A stretch of 64,000 bases of DNA, taken from Domibacillus indicus. Its GTDB lineage: Bacteria; Bacillota; Bacilli; Bacillales; Domibacillaceae. The stretch is from the NCBI RefSeq assembly GCF_000970685.1, contig NZ_LAJB01000002.1:651854-715853 (forward strand), read 5' to 3'. The translations under genes were made by a program, and so were the position numbers. A model generated the notes under the pieces. It was given only the letters and a program-made list of their open reading frames with translations. It made no database searches and was not told the origin of the DNA. Every line of letters starts with the position of its first letter. The stretch's first letter is position 1. This document shows positions 41,311 to 50,379 of this stretch, piece by piece.

Positions 41311-41915
41311 TTTTTTTCTTCCTCCAGCTTTTTCAGGACGGCCTGCTCGTTAAAAACAATTTCATACTGCACTAAATAGCGGGGAAGGCCATCGGTGAGC
41401 TCCAGTATTTTTTTTGCTTCTTCTTCTGTTTCATCCACCGAGGTATCCAGCTGTAAAATCGCCGCTTTTTCTATCCAGTCCGATGACTTTAATTGCGACA
41501 AATAAAAAGCCCCCTGCCTGCTTGTATCAAACTGGACCGTTAAATTCATCGTTTCCTCACTCGTATAAGACATCGCCAGGAAAAAGCCCCTCTCCGGGAG
41601 CAGCGAAACAAGATGCTGCAAAATCGGAGAAGCGGGCAGCCTCCTTACTTGCGACCATTCGACTGCCTGGCGCAGCTGGTCCGCACTTGTTTCGGAGGCG
41701 GTATTCGAGCTCAATGCTGCTCCTTCAAGTGTTTCCCGCAGCTGCTGCTGTGTGGCAAGCTCCTGTTCCGCCCGCTCCAGCTGGCCCTGTTTTATATTCA
41801 CCGCCGCAAAAAGCGCGGCACCGGCGCCCAGCAGCAGCAGGCCAATAATCAGCCAGACAAAAAACGGGACACTTTTTTTCTTTTTGGCCGGCAGTAAATT
41901 GATATCAATCAGCAT
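41307..41915 (-). CDS. pilN: PilN-like alignment subcomplex protein
   Basis: 202 residues. The cytoplasmic N terminus MLIDINLLPAKKKK is the hallmark that docks into PilM, followed by a membrane helix (FFVWLIIGLLLLGAGAALF) and a coiled coil plus ferredoxin-like domain. Between pilM and pilO. Confidence 0.9.
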   Translation of the reverse strand: MLIDINLLPAKKKKSVPFFVWLIIGLLLLGAGAALFAAVNIKQGQLERAEQELATQQQLRETLEGAALSSNTASETSADQLRQAVEWSQVRRLPASPILQHLVSLLPERGFFLAMSYTSEETMNLTVQFDTSRQGAFYLSQLKSSDWIEKAAILQLDTSVDETEEEAKKILELTDGLPRYLVQYEIVFNEQAVLKKLEEEKK

Positions 41916-41921
41916 ACGTAT

Positions 41922-42863
41922 TCACCCGTCTTTCAACGCCAGACCAGCCGCTGTATAAAAAGCGGGCGGAAGCCATTCGTTCTGCTTTGTGTCCATGGTA
42001 ATACTTTCATCGGTTTGAATCGGGATATCAAATGATTGTTTAATAAATCCTTCTACAAACGGCCGCTGAGAGTGATGGCCGGTAAACAGGACCCGGTCAA
42101 TTTTCACCTGGCCGCTGTGAACCGAGTTTTCGTAAAAATTAACTACTTTCTCGATTTCAGACAGTGCATCCGCCAGGTCGCCGCTCCCGCTTATGTCTTC
42201 GAATTCCAGTATATCTTCATTTTTTTCAATAAACACCGGCTTTATAAATTTTAACCGGTGCTGGTGAAAAATCGACAGCGTCATGACGTTTTTTTCCAGT
42301 TGGATGAGCAGCTCATGAGCGTTTTCATTTGTATTGCCATGTGAATGAAAAAGCCGGTAAAGAGCAAGCGGGGCAATATCGGCTGCGGCCGGCTTCAGAC
42401 GGGCATGCTCAAACAGGCGCGAGTATTCTTCGACCACCTGCTCAGGAGCTGCTACAAGCAAAACAGACTGCTTGTTTTCTTCATAGCCTGTCACAACCAC
42501 ATCGAACACCGGCTCTTCAAAAGGCAGATGAATCGTTGAACCAATCTGCATAAAAAAGAAGTTTTTAATTTCATCAAGTGTTAAGTCGCGGTCCACTTTT
42601 TCTTCTTTAATCGCCACAAACCGGTCTGGAATGGTAAAACGGACATGCCGGTTTTTCAGCTTCCATTCATCTACCACATTGTTCAGAATGTCCTGTAATT
42701 CGTCACTTTTAACGAGATCGCCGCGGACAATAATTCCTTCCGGCAGCTGCCGTTCGCCAAACCGTTCCACCATCGACTGGCGTAATTCTACAAAGCGAAT
42801 GGCTTCATCGGTAATCGTAAAGTTAATGGTTTTATCCTTTTTTTGAAATAAACGCAGCGCCAT
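41922..42863 (-). CDS. pilM: Type IV pilus assembly protein PilM
   Basis: 313 residues, actin/FtsA-like fold. VRFTIPDRFVAIKEEKV, NFFFMQIGSTIHLPFEEPVFD and SVLLVAAPEQVVEEYSRLFE fit PilM. Nucleotide-binding loops are less obvious than in Gram-negative PilM. Forms the cytoplasmic ring that binds the PilN N terminus. Confidence 0.9.
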   Translation of the reverse strand: MALRLFQKKDKTINFTITDEAIRFVELRQSMVERFGERQLPEGIIVRGDLVKSDELQDILNNVVDEWKLKNRHVRFTIPDRFVAIKEEKVDRDLTLDEIKNFFFMQIGSTIHLPFEEPVFDVVVTGYEENKQSVLLVAAPEQVVEEYSRLFEHARLKPAAADIAPLALYRLFHSHGNTNENAHELLIQLEKNVMTLSIFHQHRLKFIKPVFIEKNEDILEFEDISGSGDLADALSEIEKVVNFYENSVHSGQVKIDRVLFTGHHSQRPFVEGFIKQSFDIPIQTDESITMDTKQNEWLPPAFYTAAGLALKDG

Positions 42864-42878
42864 TCTTTTTTCTCCTTT

Positions 42879-43622
42879 TTAAAAAAACTGAAGATACCAG
42901 AGGATCAGCACATCCCCGTTTGTGTAAGCAGCAATCGCTCCGAGCGCAATATACGGGCCAAACGGCATCGGTTTTCCTCTCTTAACGATGCCGGCCGCCA
43001 TTAAAACAAGCCCGATTGCGGCACCGAAAAAGCAGGACAGCATAAAAGCCAGCAGCACGAGCTTTGTGCCAAGCACAAATCCCAGCACCCCGAACAGCTT
43101 TATATCGCCGCCGCCCATTCCGCCGTTTGAAACAACCGCAATCAGCAGCAGCAGCCCAAAGCCAGCCGCAGCTCCGAGCAAAGAATCCCACCACGGATCA
43201 AGCGGTTCCACCAGCCTCAGCACGGCAAAGAACGGGAGGAAAAACAAAAGAATTTTATTCGGAATCAGCATATAAGCAAAATCCGAGACAACGAGAATCA
43301 TCAGCATTGAAAACAGCAAAACAGCCACCCAAAAAGATACGCTGAACCCATATAATAGATAAGCATACAAAAATAACAGCGCTGTGGCCAGCTCTGTTAC
43401 AGGGTAGAGAATCGATATTTTCGCCCCGCACCCGCGGCAGCGTCCTTTTAATGCAACATACGACAAAACCGGAACTAAATCCCGCGCCGTCAATTGACGG
43501 CCGCACAGCGAGCAGGCGCTGCGCGGCTTCACAATCGACTTCCCGGCCGGCACCCGGAGCCCGACTACGTTATAAAACGAGCCAAATAAGAGACCGTATA
43601 TAAATATAAATACTTGGAACAT
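42879..43622 (-). CDS. pilD: Prepilin peptidase / N-methylase
   Basis: 247 residues, eight membrane helices. N-terminal zinc/methylase region with Cys pairs at 37/40 and 62/65 (CSLC, CRGC) and the two catalytic aspartates at 114 (VSDFAYMLIPN) and 173 (GGGDIKL). It should cleave all five prepilin-like proteins of the island, and likely also ComG pilins, since no separate comC is seen at the usual place between folC and spoIIB. Confidence 0.95.
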   Translation of the reverse strand: MFQVFIFIYGLLFGSFYNVVGLRVPAGKSIVKPRSACSLCGRQLTARDLVPVLSYVALKGRCRGCGAKISILYPVTELATALLFLYAYLLYGFSVSFWVAVLLFSMLMILVVSDFAYMLIPNKILLFFLPFFAVLRLVEPLDPWWDSLLGAAAGFGLLLLIAVVSNGGMGGGDIKLFGVLGFVLGTKLVLLAFMLSCFFGAAIGLVLMAAGIVKRGKPMPFGPYIALGAIAAYTNGDVLILWYLQFF

Positions 43623-43626
43623 AAAA

Positions 43627-44079
43627 TTACTTTTTCAGAGTATCAAGAACGGCATCCCGATCTAATGCACTTAGTTCACCAGAAATACCTCTTTCTACTC
43701 CTTTTAAGGTTACAGTATAGGTGAATTTATTATTACTTTTAACAATATCAACTTTTGAATCTTTTAAGTCGTACCCTTCACCTGTAGCGTCTTTTCCATC
43801 AGGATCTTCCATCTCGTCAATATAACCGTCACCAATTAATTCTTCTAATGTAATCGATGTTGCTGGATCATTCGCATTACCTGCAACATACGTTTTGGCT
43901 GAATTAATCATCTGTGTCGCATTCGCAACGTGCGCATCTTTCTTAGAGTTATCAATTAACCCTCCAATCGCTGGAATGGCAATGGCAGCGATAATCCCTA
44001 GAATAACGACTACAGCTAGCAATTCGATCAGGGTTAAGCCTTTTTCGTTCTTCACACGTTTTTTTAGTGCTTTTAACAT
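43627..44079 (-). CDS. Major type IV pilin candidate
   Basis: 150 residues from ATG 44079. Leader MLKALKKRVKNEKG, then LTLIELLAVVVILGIIAAIA with Glu5: a classical class III prepilin. The remaining domain is acidic and lacks cysteines. Three points suggest this is the major subunit: its own promoter, a strong RBS (AGAGAGGAG), and a mature size near 136 residues. Codon use is A/T-richer than in its neighbours. Confidence 0.9.
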   Translation of the reverse strand: MLKALKKRVKNEKGLTLIELLAVVVILGIIAAIAIPAIGGLIDNSKKDAHVANATQMINSAKTYVAGNANDPATSITLEELIGDGYIDEMEDPDGKDATGEGYDLKDSKVDIVKSNNKFTYTVTLKGVERGISGELSALDRDAVLDTLKK

Positions 44080-44135
44080 GTTTTTGCTCCTCTCTTTTTC
44101 GACAACTTTCATAGTATTAGGACACCAATACTAGT

Positions 44136-44164
44136 ATTCTACTTATTTCCGACAATAAAAGCAA
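44136..44164 (-). promoter_or_regulatory. Internal promoter ahead of the major pilin
   Basis: Minus strand TTGCTT (revcomp 44159-44164), 17 nt, TAGAAT (revcomp 44136-44141), in the 121-bp gap between pilC and the pilin, the largest gap in an otherwise close-packed operon. Explains higher expression of the pilin. Confidence 0.6.
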
Positions 44165-44200
44165 TGAGATATAGGAAAAAAATCTCAAAAATTCGCTATT

Positions 44201-45415
44201 TTAGCTTCCTTCCTGGACGGTGTTAAATATTTCGAACATCGGAACCATAATAGATATAACAATAGTCCCGACGATCGCCGCAAGCAACACGATCATCAGC
44301 GGTTCAATAAGCGCTTTAAGCCGGTCGGTCACTGTTTCAACCTCCGCCTCGTAAAAATCAGCGACTTTCGACAGCATCTGATCCAGTGACCCGGTTTCTT
44401 CCCCGATGGCAACCATCTGGTGCAGAAGCGGCGGAAATGCCCAGTGGCGCTGCATCGGCCCGGTAATGGATTCACCGCGTTCCAGTGACTGCCTGGATTC
44501 TTTAATGACACCGGCAATCACTTCGTTCCCCACCACATTTCCGGTAATATCCATCGCCTCCAGGATCGGAACAGAGTTGGAAAACAGAGAGCTGAGTGTC
44601 CGGGTCATCCGCGCAAGCACCGCTTTCCGCATTAAATTCCCAAAAAGCGGCATGCGCAAAATCGCATAATCGATATATATTTTGGATTCCGGCCGGCGCC
44701 GGAGTAGCCAGACAGCTCCAGCAGCAAGCACCGCAAGCAGGGCAATCACGTACCAGAAGCGCTGCATCCATTCGCTTGAATAAATTACAAACCGGGTGAT
44801 CGCCGGCAGCTCCCCGCCAAAGTCTTCAAACATCCCGACAAAGGTCGGCACAACGGAAACAAGCAAAAAGATAACTACGAATACCGCTACAATTCCGACC
44901 ACAACCGGATAAGCGAGTGCTGAAATCACTTTTTGGCGGGTACGGTGCTGCCGCTCGTAGTGGACAGCAAGGTCACTAAAGGTTTGATCAAGCGTACCGG
45001 TTGCTTCCCCGGCTTTTAGCATATTGATAAACAGCGGCTCGAAAATCTTTTTTTGCTTTTCGGCAGCTTCTGATAGCGGCCGCCCTTCCCTCATATCCGC
45101 TTCCATGTTAGTGAGCGCCCGTCTGAGCGGCTTGCTGTCCGTCTGCTGGGATAAAATAAAAGCCGAATCCACCACAGTCACTCCAGCCTGCAGAAGTGCA
45201 GCAAACTGCCGTAAAAAAATAACCATATGTTCAAGCTTTACCGCCCGGCCAATTACAATATCCTGCTCCCAGAATGTCTCGGGCTTCTGCTCAATTTCTT
45301 TTACGCGAATCCCGTTTGACTGCAATTTTTCAATGGCTTCTTTTTTTGAATGAGCGGTTAGCGTGCCTTTTTTAGGACCGCGCCTGTCTCTTCCTGTGTA
45401 AACGAATTTAGCCAT
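44201..45415 (-). CDS. pilC: Type IV pilus platform protein PilC
   Basis: 404 residues: two GspF domains, each with helices. FVYTGRDRRGPKKGTLTA start, FLRQFAALLQAGV, MLKAGEATGTLDQTF, ARMTRTLSSLFSNSVPILEA and MVAIGEETGSLDQMLSKVADFYE are the standard signatures. Inner-membrane platform on which PilB and PilT act. Confidence 0.96.
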   Translation of the reverse strand: MAKFVYTGRDRRGPKKGTLTAHSKKEAIEKLQSNGIRVKEIEQKPETFWEQDIVIGRAVKLEHMVIFLRQFAALLQAGVTVVDSAFILSQQTDSKPLRRALTNMEADMREGRPLSEAAEKQKKIFEPLFINMLKAGEATGTLDQTFSDLAVHYERQHRTRQKVISALAYPVVVGIVAVFVVIFLLVSVVPTFVGMFEDFGGELPAITRFVIYSSEWMQRFWYVIALLAVLAAGAVWLLRRRPESKIYIDYAILRMPLFGNLMRKAVLARMTRTLSSLFSNSVPILEAMDITGNVVGNEVIAGVIKESRQSLERGESITGPMQRHWAFPPLLHQMVAIGEETGSLDQMLSKVADFYEAEVETVTDRLKALIEPLMIVLLAAIVGTIVISIMVPMFEIFNTVQEGS

Positions 45416-45419
45416 TCTG

Positions 45420-46457
45420 TTATTCCCTTTCTCTTAAATAAGGAAGAAGTGCTGCTTTTGAAACAATCTCCTGGCGAAACAATTCCTGGGCATGGTCGGC
45501 CATGAGCTGCATACCCTGGGCTTTCGATGTCTGGATTACATTGATAATTTGGTGGACTTTCTCTGACCGGATTAAATTGGCCACTGCTGAATTATTCAGC
45601 ATAATTTCCAGAGCCGCCCGCCTTCCCTTTAAATCTGCTGTCGGAAACAGGCGCTGGGCAATAACGGCTGTTAAAACCGTCGCGAGCTGGGTGCGGATCT
45701 GCGGCTGCTGTTCAGCCGGAAACACATCAATGATCCGCTCAATTGTAGCGGGCGCACTTGATGTATGAAGTGTGGCGAACACAAGATGGCCTGTTTCTGC
45801 TGCCGTAATGGCTGTTTGAATGGTTTCAAGGTCACGCATTTCGCCGACCAGAATAACATCCGGGTCCTGGCGTAACGCTGCACGAAGCCCGTTCGCAAAT
45901 GTCTGGGTGTCATACCCGATTTCCCGCTGGTCGATAATGCATTTTCCATGCTTATGCAAATACTCAATTGGATCTTCAAGCGTAATAATGTGTTTTCTTG
46001 TATTGCGGTTCAAATAATCGATCATACTGGCAAGCGTGGTTGATTTTCCGCTGCCGGTCGGTCCTGTAACAAGAACGAGGCCATACGGCCGTTCTGACAC
46101 TTTTTTTAAGATTTCCGGCATATGGAGATCTTCAAGTGTCGGCACCCCCGAAGCAATGACCCGAAAAGCAAGGGCAATGCAGTTGCGCTGATGGTAGGCA
46201 TTTACCCGGAAGCGGGATACACGCGGCAGGCCAAAGGAAAAATCAAGCTCTCCCTTTTCCTTAAACGTGCTCCACATGGATTCTGGAATGACGGCTTTTG
46301 CCATTGCTTCTGTGTCAGCCGGCTTCAGCGGTTCTTTTCCATAGCGCTTTAAATCACCGTGTATGCGAAACACGGGAGCTGTTCCGACTGTTAAATGGAT
46401 ATCTGACGCTTTCAGTTCAAAAGCGGAACGTAAAATAAATTCAAGCTTATCTTTCAT
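45420..46457 (-). CDS. pilT: Pilus retraction ATPase PilT
   Basis: 345 residues: Walker A GPTGSGKSTT at 132-141, Asp box (ITLEDPIEYLH), Walker B VILVGEMRD, His box (HLVFATLHTSSA) and an AIRNLIRE-like C-terminal segment (NSAVANLIRSEK), which in PilT proteins is needed for retraction. Its presence argues for a dynamic pilus capable of twitching or DNA pulling. Confidence 0.95.
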   Translation of the reverse strand: MKDKLEFILRSAFELKASDIHLTVGTAPVFRIHGDLKRYGKEPLKPADTEAMAKAVIPESMWSTFKEKGELDFSFGLPRVSRFRVNAYHQRNCIALAFRVIASGVPTLEDLHMPEILKKVSERPYGLVLVTGPTGSGKSTTLASMIDYLNRNTRKHIITLEDPIEYLHKHGKCIIDQREIGYDTQTFANGLRAALRQDPDVILVGEMRDLETIQTAITAAETGHLVFATLHTSSAPATIERIIDVFPAEQQPQIRTQLATVLTAVIAQRLFPTADLKGRRAALEIMLNNSAVANLIRSEKVHQIINVIQTSKAQGMQLMADHAQELFRQEIVSKAALLPYLRERE

Positions 46458-46462
46458 AGTTT

Positions 46463-48121
46463 CTACTCCATTAACACAGCACGAAGCACCTCTTCGGTTG
46501 TCGTGATGCCCTGCTTAATTTTTAAAAGACCATCGTCAAGCAAAAAAATCGTTTTGTTTTTTAACGCGGTTTGTTTTAATTTCGACAATGGTTCATTGTT
46601 TAAAATCATTCGTTTCATTTCCTCGGTAACAACTAGAACTTCGTGAATGGCCAGGCGCCCTTTATAGCCGGTCATATTGCAGGAAGCACAGCCTTTTCCC
46701 CGCTTGACTTTCTCGATTTTAAGCCCCCGTTTTCCGAAAATCTCTTTTTCCCGCTCAGTCGCCTGCTCTTCCCGGCCGCAGTCCCGGCATACTTTGCGAA
46801 TCAGACGCTGGGCAACAATTCCGCTCAGGGAAGAAGCAACGAGAAACGGCTCAACACCCATGTCAATTAAACGGGTAATGCTGCTGATCGAATCGTTTGT
46901 ATGCAAAGTACTAAGCACCAGATGGCCGGTTAAAGACGCACGAATGGCAATTTCCGCTGTTTCTTTATCCCGAATTTCACCGATCATAATAACATTCGGG
47001 TCCTGGCGCAAAATGGAGCGGAGCCCCGCGGCAAATGTCAGCCCGACGTTCGGATTGACTTGTATTTGATTGACGCCCTCAAGCTGGTATTCTACCGGGT
47101 CCTCGATCGTAATGATATTTACTTCCTCACTGTTAAGCCGGTTCAATCCTGCATACAGTGTGGAGGATTTTCCCGATCCGGTCGGGCCGGTAATCAGCAC
47201 AATGCCATTCGGGCGCTGGAGCAGGGATTCAACCCGCTTTAAATTGACTTTATTAAATCCAAGCTGATTCATATCATTTAAGGAACTGCTTAAATCCAGT
47301 ATCCTCATGACGATTTTTTCGCCATAAACAGTGGGAAGCGTTGAAATACGAAGATCAATCGGCCGAAAATCAATATTGGTTTTAATCCGTCCATCCTGCG
47401 GGATACGGTGTTCCGTAATGTCCATGTTCGCCATTATCTTGATCCGCGCTGTTAACATACCAAGCATTGATTTCGGCAGCTGCCGGTCGAGCTGCAATAC
47501 GCCGTCAACCCGCATGCGGACGACTACCTTTGTTTCATGCGGATCAATATGAATGTCGCTTGCTTTTTCCGTCAGGGCTCGGGACATAATCTGGTTTACC
47601 AGCCGGACAACCGGTGAATCTTCCTCTACTGTTTCCTGTGCCTCAGCTGCTTCAGGAGGGTTTTGCTGCATAAATTCTTCAAGCGAATCATCCATATCAT
47701 AGTACTTGTTAATGGCACGCAGGATGTCCTGCTTTGTTGCAATGGCGGTTTCAATTTGAAAGCCTGTGGCCAGGCGCAGATCTTCTACTGTAAAATAGTC
47801 CATTGGGTCAGCCATGGCTACAAACAATCGGTTTTCTTCTTTTTTCAACGGAATGATTAAGCTTTTCTTCGCCATATCTTTTGATACGAGGCTGAGCAGC
47901 TTAATATCAATCGGATAGCGGTACAGGCTGACATGCGGAATACCCAGCTGGAATTCCAGCACTTCAATCAGCTGCTGTTCTGTAATAAAACCCCTGCTTA
48001 AAAGCACATCCCCGAGTTTCTGGCTGGATTTTTTTTCTGTTAAAGCAAGGGAGAGCTGTTCTTCTGAAATCAAGCCGGATTCAACCAGCAGATCACCAAG
48101 CCGTTTTCGTTTCGTCTTCAT
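46463..48121 (-). CDS. pilB: Pilus extension ATPase PilB/GspE
   Basis: 552 residues: N-terminal MshEN domain with two repeats (LGDLLVESGLISEEQL and LGDVLLSRGFITEQQL), a ring-forming N2 domain, Walker A GPTGSGKSST at 312-321, Walker B VIMIGEIRD near 377-385, and a tetracysteine zinc site (CRDCGRE, CASCNMTGYKGR). MshEN domains bind c-di-GMP in several PilB/MshE proteins, so extension may respond to c-di-GMP here. Confidence 0.96.
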   Translation of the reverse strand: MKTKRKRLGDLLVESGLISEEQLSLALTEKKSSQKLGDVLLSRGFITEQQLIEVLEFQLGIPHVSLYRYPIDIKLLSLVSKDMAKKSLIIPLKKEENRLFVAMADPMDYFTVEDLRLATGFQIETAIATKQDILRAINKYYDMDDSLEEFMQQNPPEAAEAQETVEEDSPVVRLVNQIMSRALTEKASDIHIDPHETKVVVRMRVDGVLQLDRQLPKSMLGMLTARIKIMANMDITEHRIPQDGRIKTNIDFRPIDLRISTLPTVYGEKIVMRILDLSSSLNDMNQLGFNKVNLKRVESLLQRPNGIVLITGPTGSGKSSTLYAGLNRLNSEEVNIITIEDPVEYQLEGVNQIQVNPNVGLTFAAGLRSILRQDPNVIMIGEIRDKETAEIAIRASLTGHLVLSTLHTNDSISSITRLIDMGVEPFLVASSLSGIVAQRLIRKVCRDCGREEQATEREKEIFGKRGLKIEKVKRGKGCASCNMTGYKGRLAIHEVLVVTEEMKRMILNNEPLSKLKQTALKNKTIFLLDDGLLKIKQGITTTEEVLRAVLME

Positions 48122-48134
48122 TCCGCATCACCTT

Positions 48135-49499
48135 TTATTGCGCATTTTCAGTATTGTTTTCTTCAGCAGAGGAGCTTTCTTCATCTTCGGCCTGGTTTTG
48201 CTCGTCTGAAGATGAGTTTTCTTCACCTTCAGACGGCGGTTCGTCATCTACAGAGGAATCTTCTTCATTCGCTGTCTCATCTCCAGACTCTGTTCCGGCT
48301 TCATCTGTTTCTTCCGTCTCTTCCGGTTCAGGCGGAGGCGGCGGCTCCTGTGAGCTGTACAGCTCGATTTGATGATCGGGCGGATAAAAGTCAGCAGCTA
48401 CCTGCTCACTGTCCATTTTTTTTGCCCCTTCGTACCGGGACCTGAACACATCAATCATCAAGCCAGTTTCACCGTATTGTTCTATCCTCATCTGGCCATA
48501 TGGAAGATTCGGGCTAAAATGAAGGACCGTTTTTGGCTTCAATGTTTTTTTGTTCTTTAATTCCGGTTTATATGTGTAATAAAAAGGAATGCCTTTTAGC
48601 ACGCCGTATACATTTCCATTGTCAGCCGTCCACTCAATCGTATAGTCATAATCATTCCGATTAAAAAAGATAAAATCCTGTTCTTTTTTTCTTTTTACTT
48701 TCGCTTCATAACCAAGATCAATGTAATCAGGAAGAGCCGTGCTTTGATTTTTCTCCATAATGTCGAAATTTGTTTTCAGTATGAGCTGATAGAGAGCTGA
48801 TGATAAAAGATTCAAGCTTTCTTCACTTATTTTGTCCGCAGCAGGCTCAATCCAGCTGTTAAAAGAAACCGAGGATCCTCCTTTGATAGAAATAGCCGGA
48901 TTTTCTTTGATAAAGCGTATCGATGCACTATCGAGCCCGTCTGCCGTAACTTCAGCCAGCTTGGCCGTTTTTCCGTTTTCCTCCAGGTAAAGCGATAGGT
49001 CGAGTACTGATTCTCCGCTCTTTAAATAATCACCAATATCCCCTAAATCAGCAGCCAGCAAATCTATATCTATATGATCCTTTATTTGAAGAGCCGGCAT
49101 TTTTCGATTCAGCTCGTCTTCAAGCTTTTCAGGCGAAACCGATGCAATTAACCGGTTTTGCTGTCCATCCGCCGCTTCATCGACAGACTGTCTTACTTGA
49201 AACTCAACAAAACTACTGCTCAGCGGTATCTCTTTTTCTGCATATTTGAGTTTCATAACCGCCTGAGCCTGCCAGTTTTCAATTTCTTCATTAAGAAGCT
49301 TTGCTGCTTCGCGGTCGGTCATGCCGGCAACTTTCTCAGGCCCGATCGCCGTATTCTCGTCAAAAACGGTATCCGATAAAAAGACTTTTTCAAACAGCCG
49401 GCTTCCGTAAAAAGAAAACAGCGAAAAGTAGATCACAAGCAAAAGTAAAAAGAGCGCTGCTTTTCCAATTATTTTTTGAGGCCGTCCTACTGCTTCCAC
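48135..49499 (-). CDS. VanW-family-like membrane-anchored protein in the pilus operon
   Basis: 454 residues: N-terminal membrane anchor (AALFLLLLVIYFSLFSFYG), a peptidoglycan-binding-type region, then a degenerate VanW-like domain (SFNSWIEPAADKI, ALYQLILKTNFDI, DYIDLGYEAKVKRKKEQDFIFFNRNDYDYTI region) lacking the usual GGGVCQ stretch, and a C-terminal low-complexity tail of Pro then Glu/Ser. Exposed outside the membrane by the positive-inside rule. It may guide the pilus through the thick wall; that is inference from position. Confidence 0.65.
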   Translation of the reverse strand: MEAVGRPQKIIGKAALFLLLLVIYFSLFSFYGSRLFEKVFLSDTVFDENTAIGPEKVAGMTDREAAKLLNEEIENWQAQAVMKLKYAEKEIPLSSSFVEFQVRQSVDEAADGQQNRLIASVSPEKLEDELNRKMPALQIKDHIDIDLLAADLGDIGDYLKSGESVLDLSLYLEENGKTAKLAEVTADGLDSASIRFIKENPAISIKGGSSVSFNSWIEPAADKISEESLNLLSSALYQLILKTNFDIMEKNQSTALPDYIDLGYEAKVKRKKEQDFIFFNRNDYDYTIEWTADNGNVYGVLKGIPFYYTYKPELKNKKTLKPKTVLHFSPNLPYGQMRIEQYGETGLMIDVFRSRYEGAKKMDSEQVAADFYPPDHQIELYSSQEPPPPPEPEETEETDEAGTESGDETANEEDSSVDDEPPSEGEENSSSDEQNQAEDEESSSAEENNTENAQ

Positions 49500-49503
49500 T
49501 TCC

Positions 49504-50379
49504 TTATGCCTCGCTGTTCATGCTTAACTCGACTAAAACCTCCGGACCGGCCGATCGCGCTTTTTGAATATGTTCTTCGGCTAAAACCTCACCGGCCGGA
49601 ATAAGCACTTCCCCGTTCACTTCAATATCCTTCACGACTGTTTTCCCGGCCAGCAGCTTGCTGTGCTGATCATCGATCATTTGAAGCCACCGGTCAATAG
49701 AAGAAGCTTCAGATTCTTCCTGCCCGTTATGAACCGGTTCGGGTTCTGCCTCAATTTCTTCTAAAAGCGGCAATTCTTCAATGCCGGCTTCTGCATTAAT
49801 CGGTTCTTCCACTTTTAAAACAGGCTGCTGCTTTTCTTGAACCGCTTCAAGTGAATCCTCTGGCTGAATGGAAAGGGAGTGCGGTACTGCCGCTTCGCTT
49901 TCTGGCGATTCTTTGACCACATCTTCACTGACCACAATCAAGTCCCGGCCGTATGTAACCACAAACTGTCCATTTACTATAAACGAACCTTCGCTGTCTT
50001 TTACAATAAGCTGGACAATTTCACCGGTTTCGTCATCAATCATATACTCAACTGCTTCTCCGATTAATTGTCCTTTTTTTGTCATTAAACGTGTTTGCTC
50101 AATTTTCGTTTTGCGGTTCAATAGTTCATTGGCTACCGGGATGCTGTTCATTTCAATCACGTTGCTTTCCTGCTCAATCGTCAGTGCGTAATCACCAATA
50201 CCAATAATTTTATTGAACGGAATTGCTTTTCCTTCTTGTTCCCATTCTTCATGTTCAATGGTAATAAAATCGACACTTCTTTTTTCCGGGTTAATAATAA
50301 GCGACTTTACTTTTCCAATCTCTACACCGTCCGCAATGCTGATAATAGGAAGGCTTTGAACTTCACTGCTTCTCTTCAT
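49504..50379 (-). CDS. PRC-barrel-like cytoplasmic protein
   Basis: 291 residues from ATG 50379. Two PRC-barrel-like modules in tandem at the N terminus (LPIISIADGVEIGKVKSLII about 12-31, RLMTKKGQLIGEAVEYMID about 98-116), an acidic linker, and a C-terminal segment with VNGEVLIPAGEVLAEEHIQKA. No signal peptide. PRC-barrels often mediate protein-protein or RNA contacts. Unknown role; tightly packed between two pilus-operon genes. Confidence 0.65.
   Translation of the reverse strand: MKRSSEVQSLPIISIADGVEIGKVKSLIINPEKRSVDFITIEHEEWEQEGKAIPFNKIIGIGDYALTIEQESNVIEMNSIPVANELLNRKTKIEQTRLMTKKGQLIGEAVEYMIDDETGEIVQLIVKDSEGSFIVNGQFVVTYGRDLIVVSEDVVKESPESEAAVPHSLSIQPEDSLEAVQEKQQPVLKVEEPINAEAGIEELPLLEEIEAEPEPVHNGQEESEASSIDRWLQMIDDQHSKLLAGKTVVKDIEVNGEVLIPAGEVLAEEHIQKARSAGPEVLVELSMNSEA

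Noticed and set aside
43627-48121. The pilus genes being the competence comG operon.
   Set aside because: comG operons lack PilT, PilM, PilN and PilO and encode ComGC-GG; here the gene set and order are those of a T4P machine.
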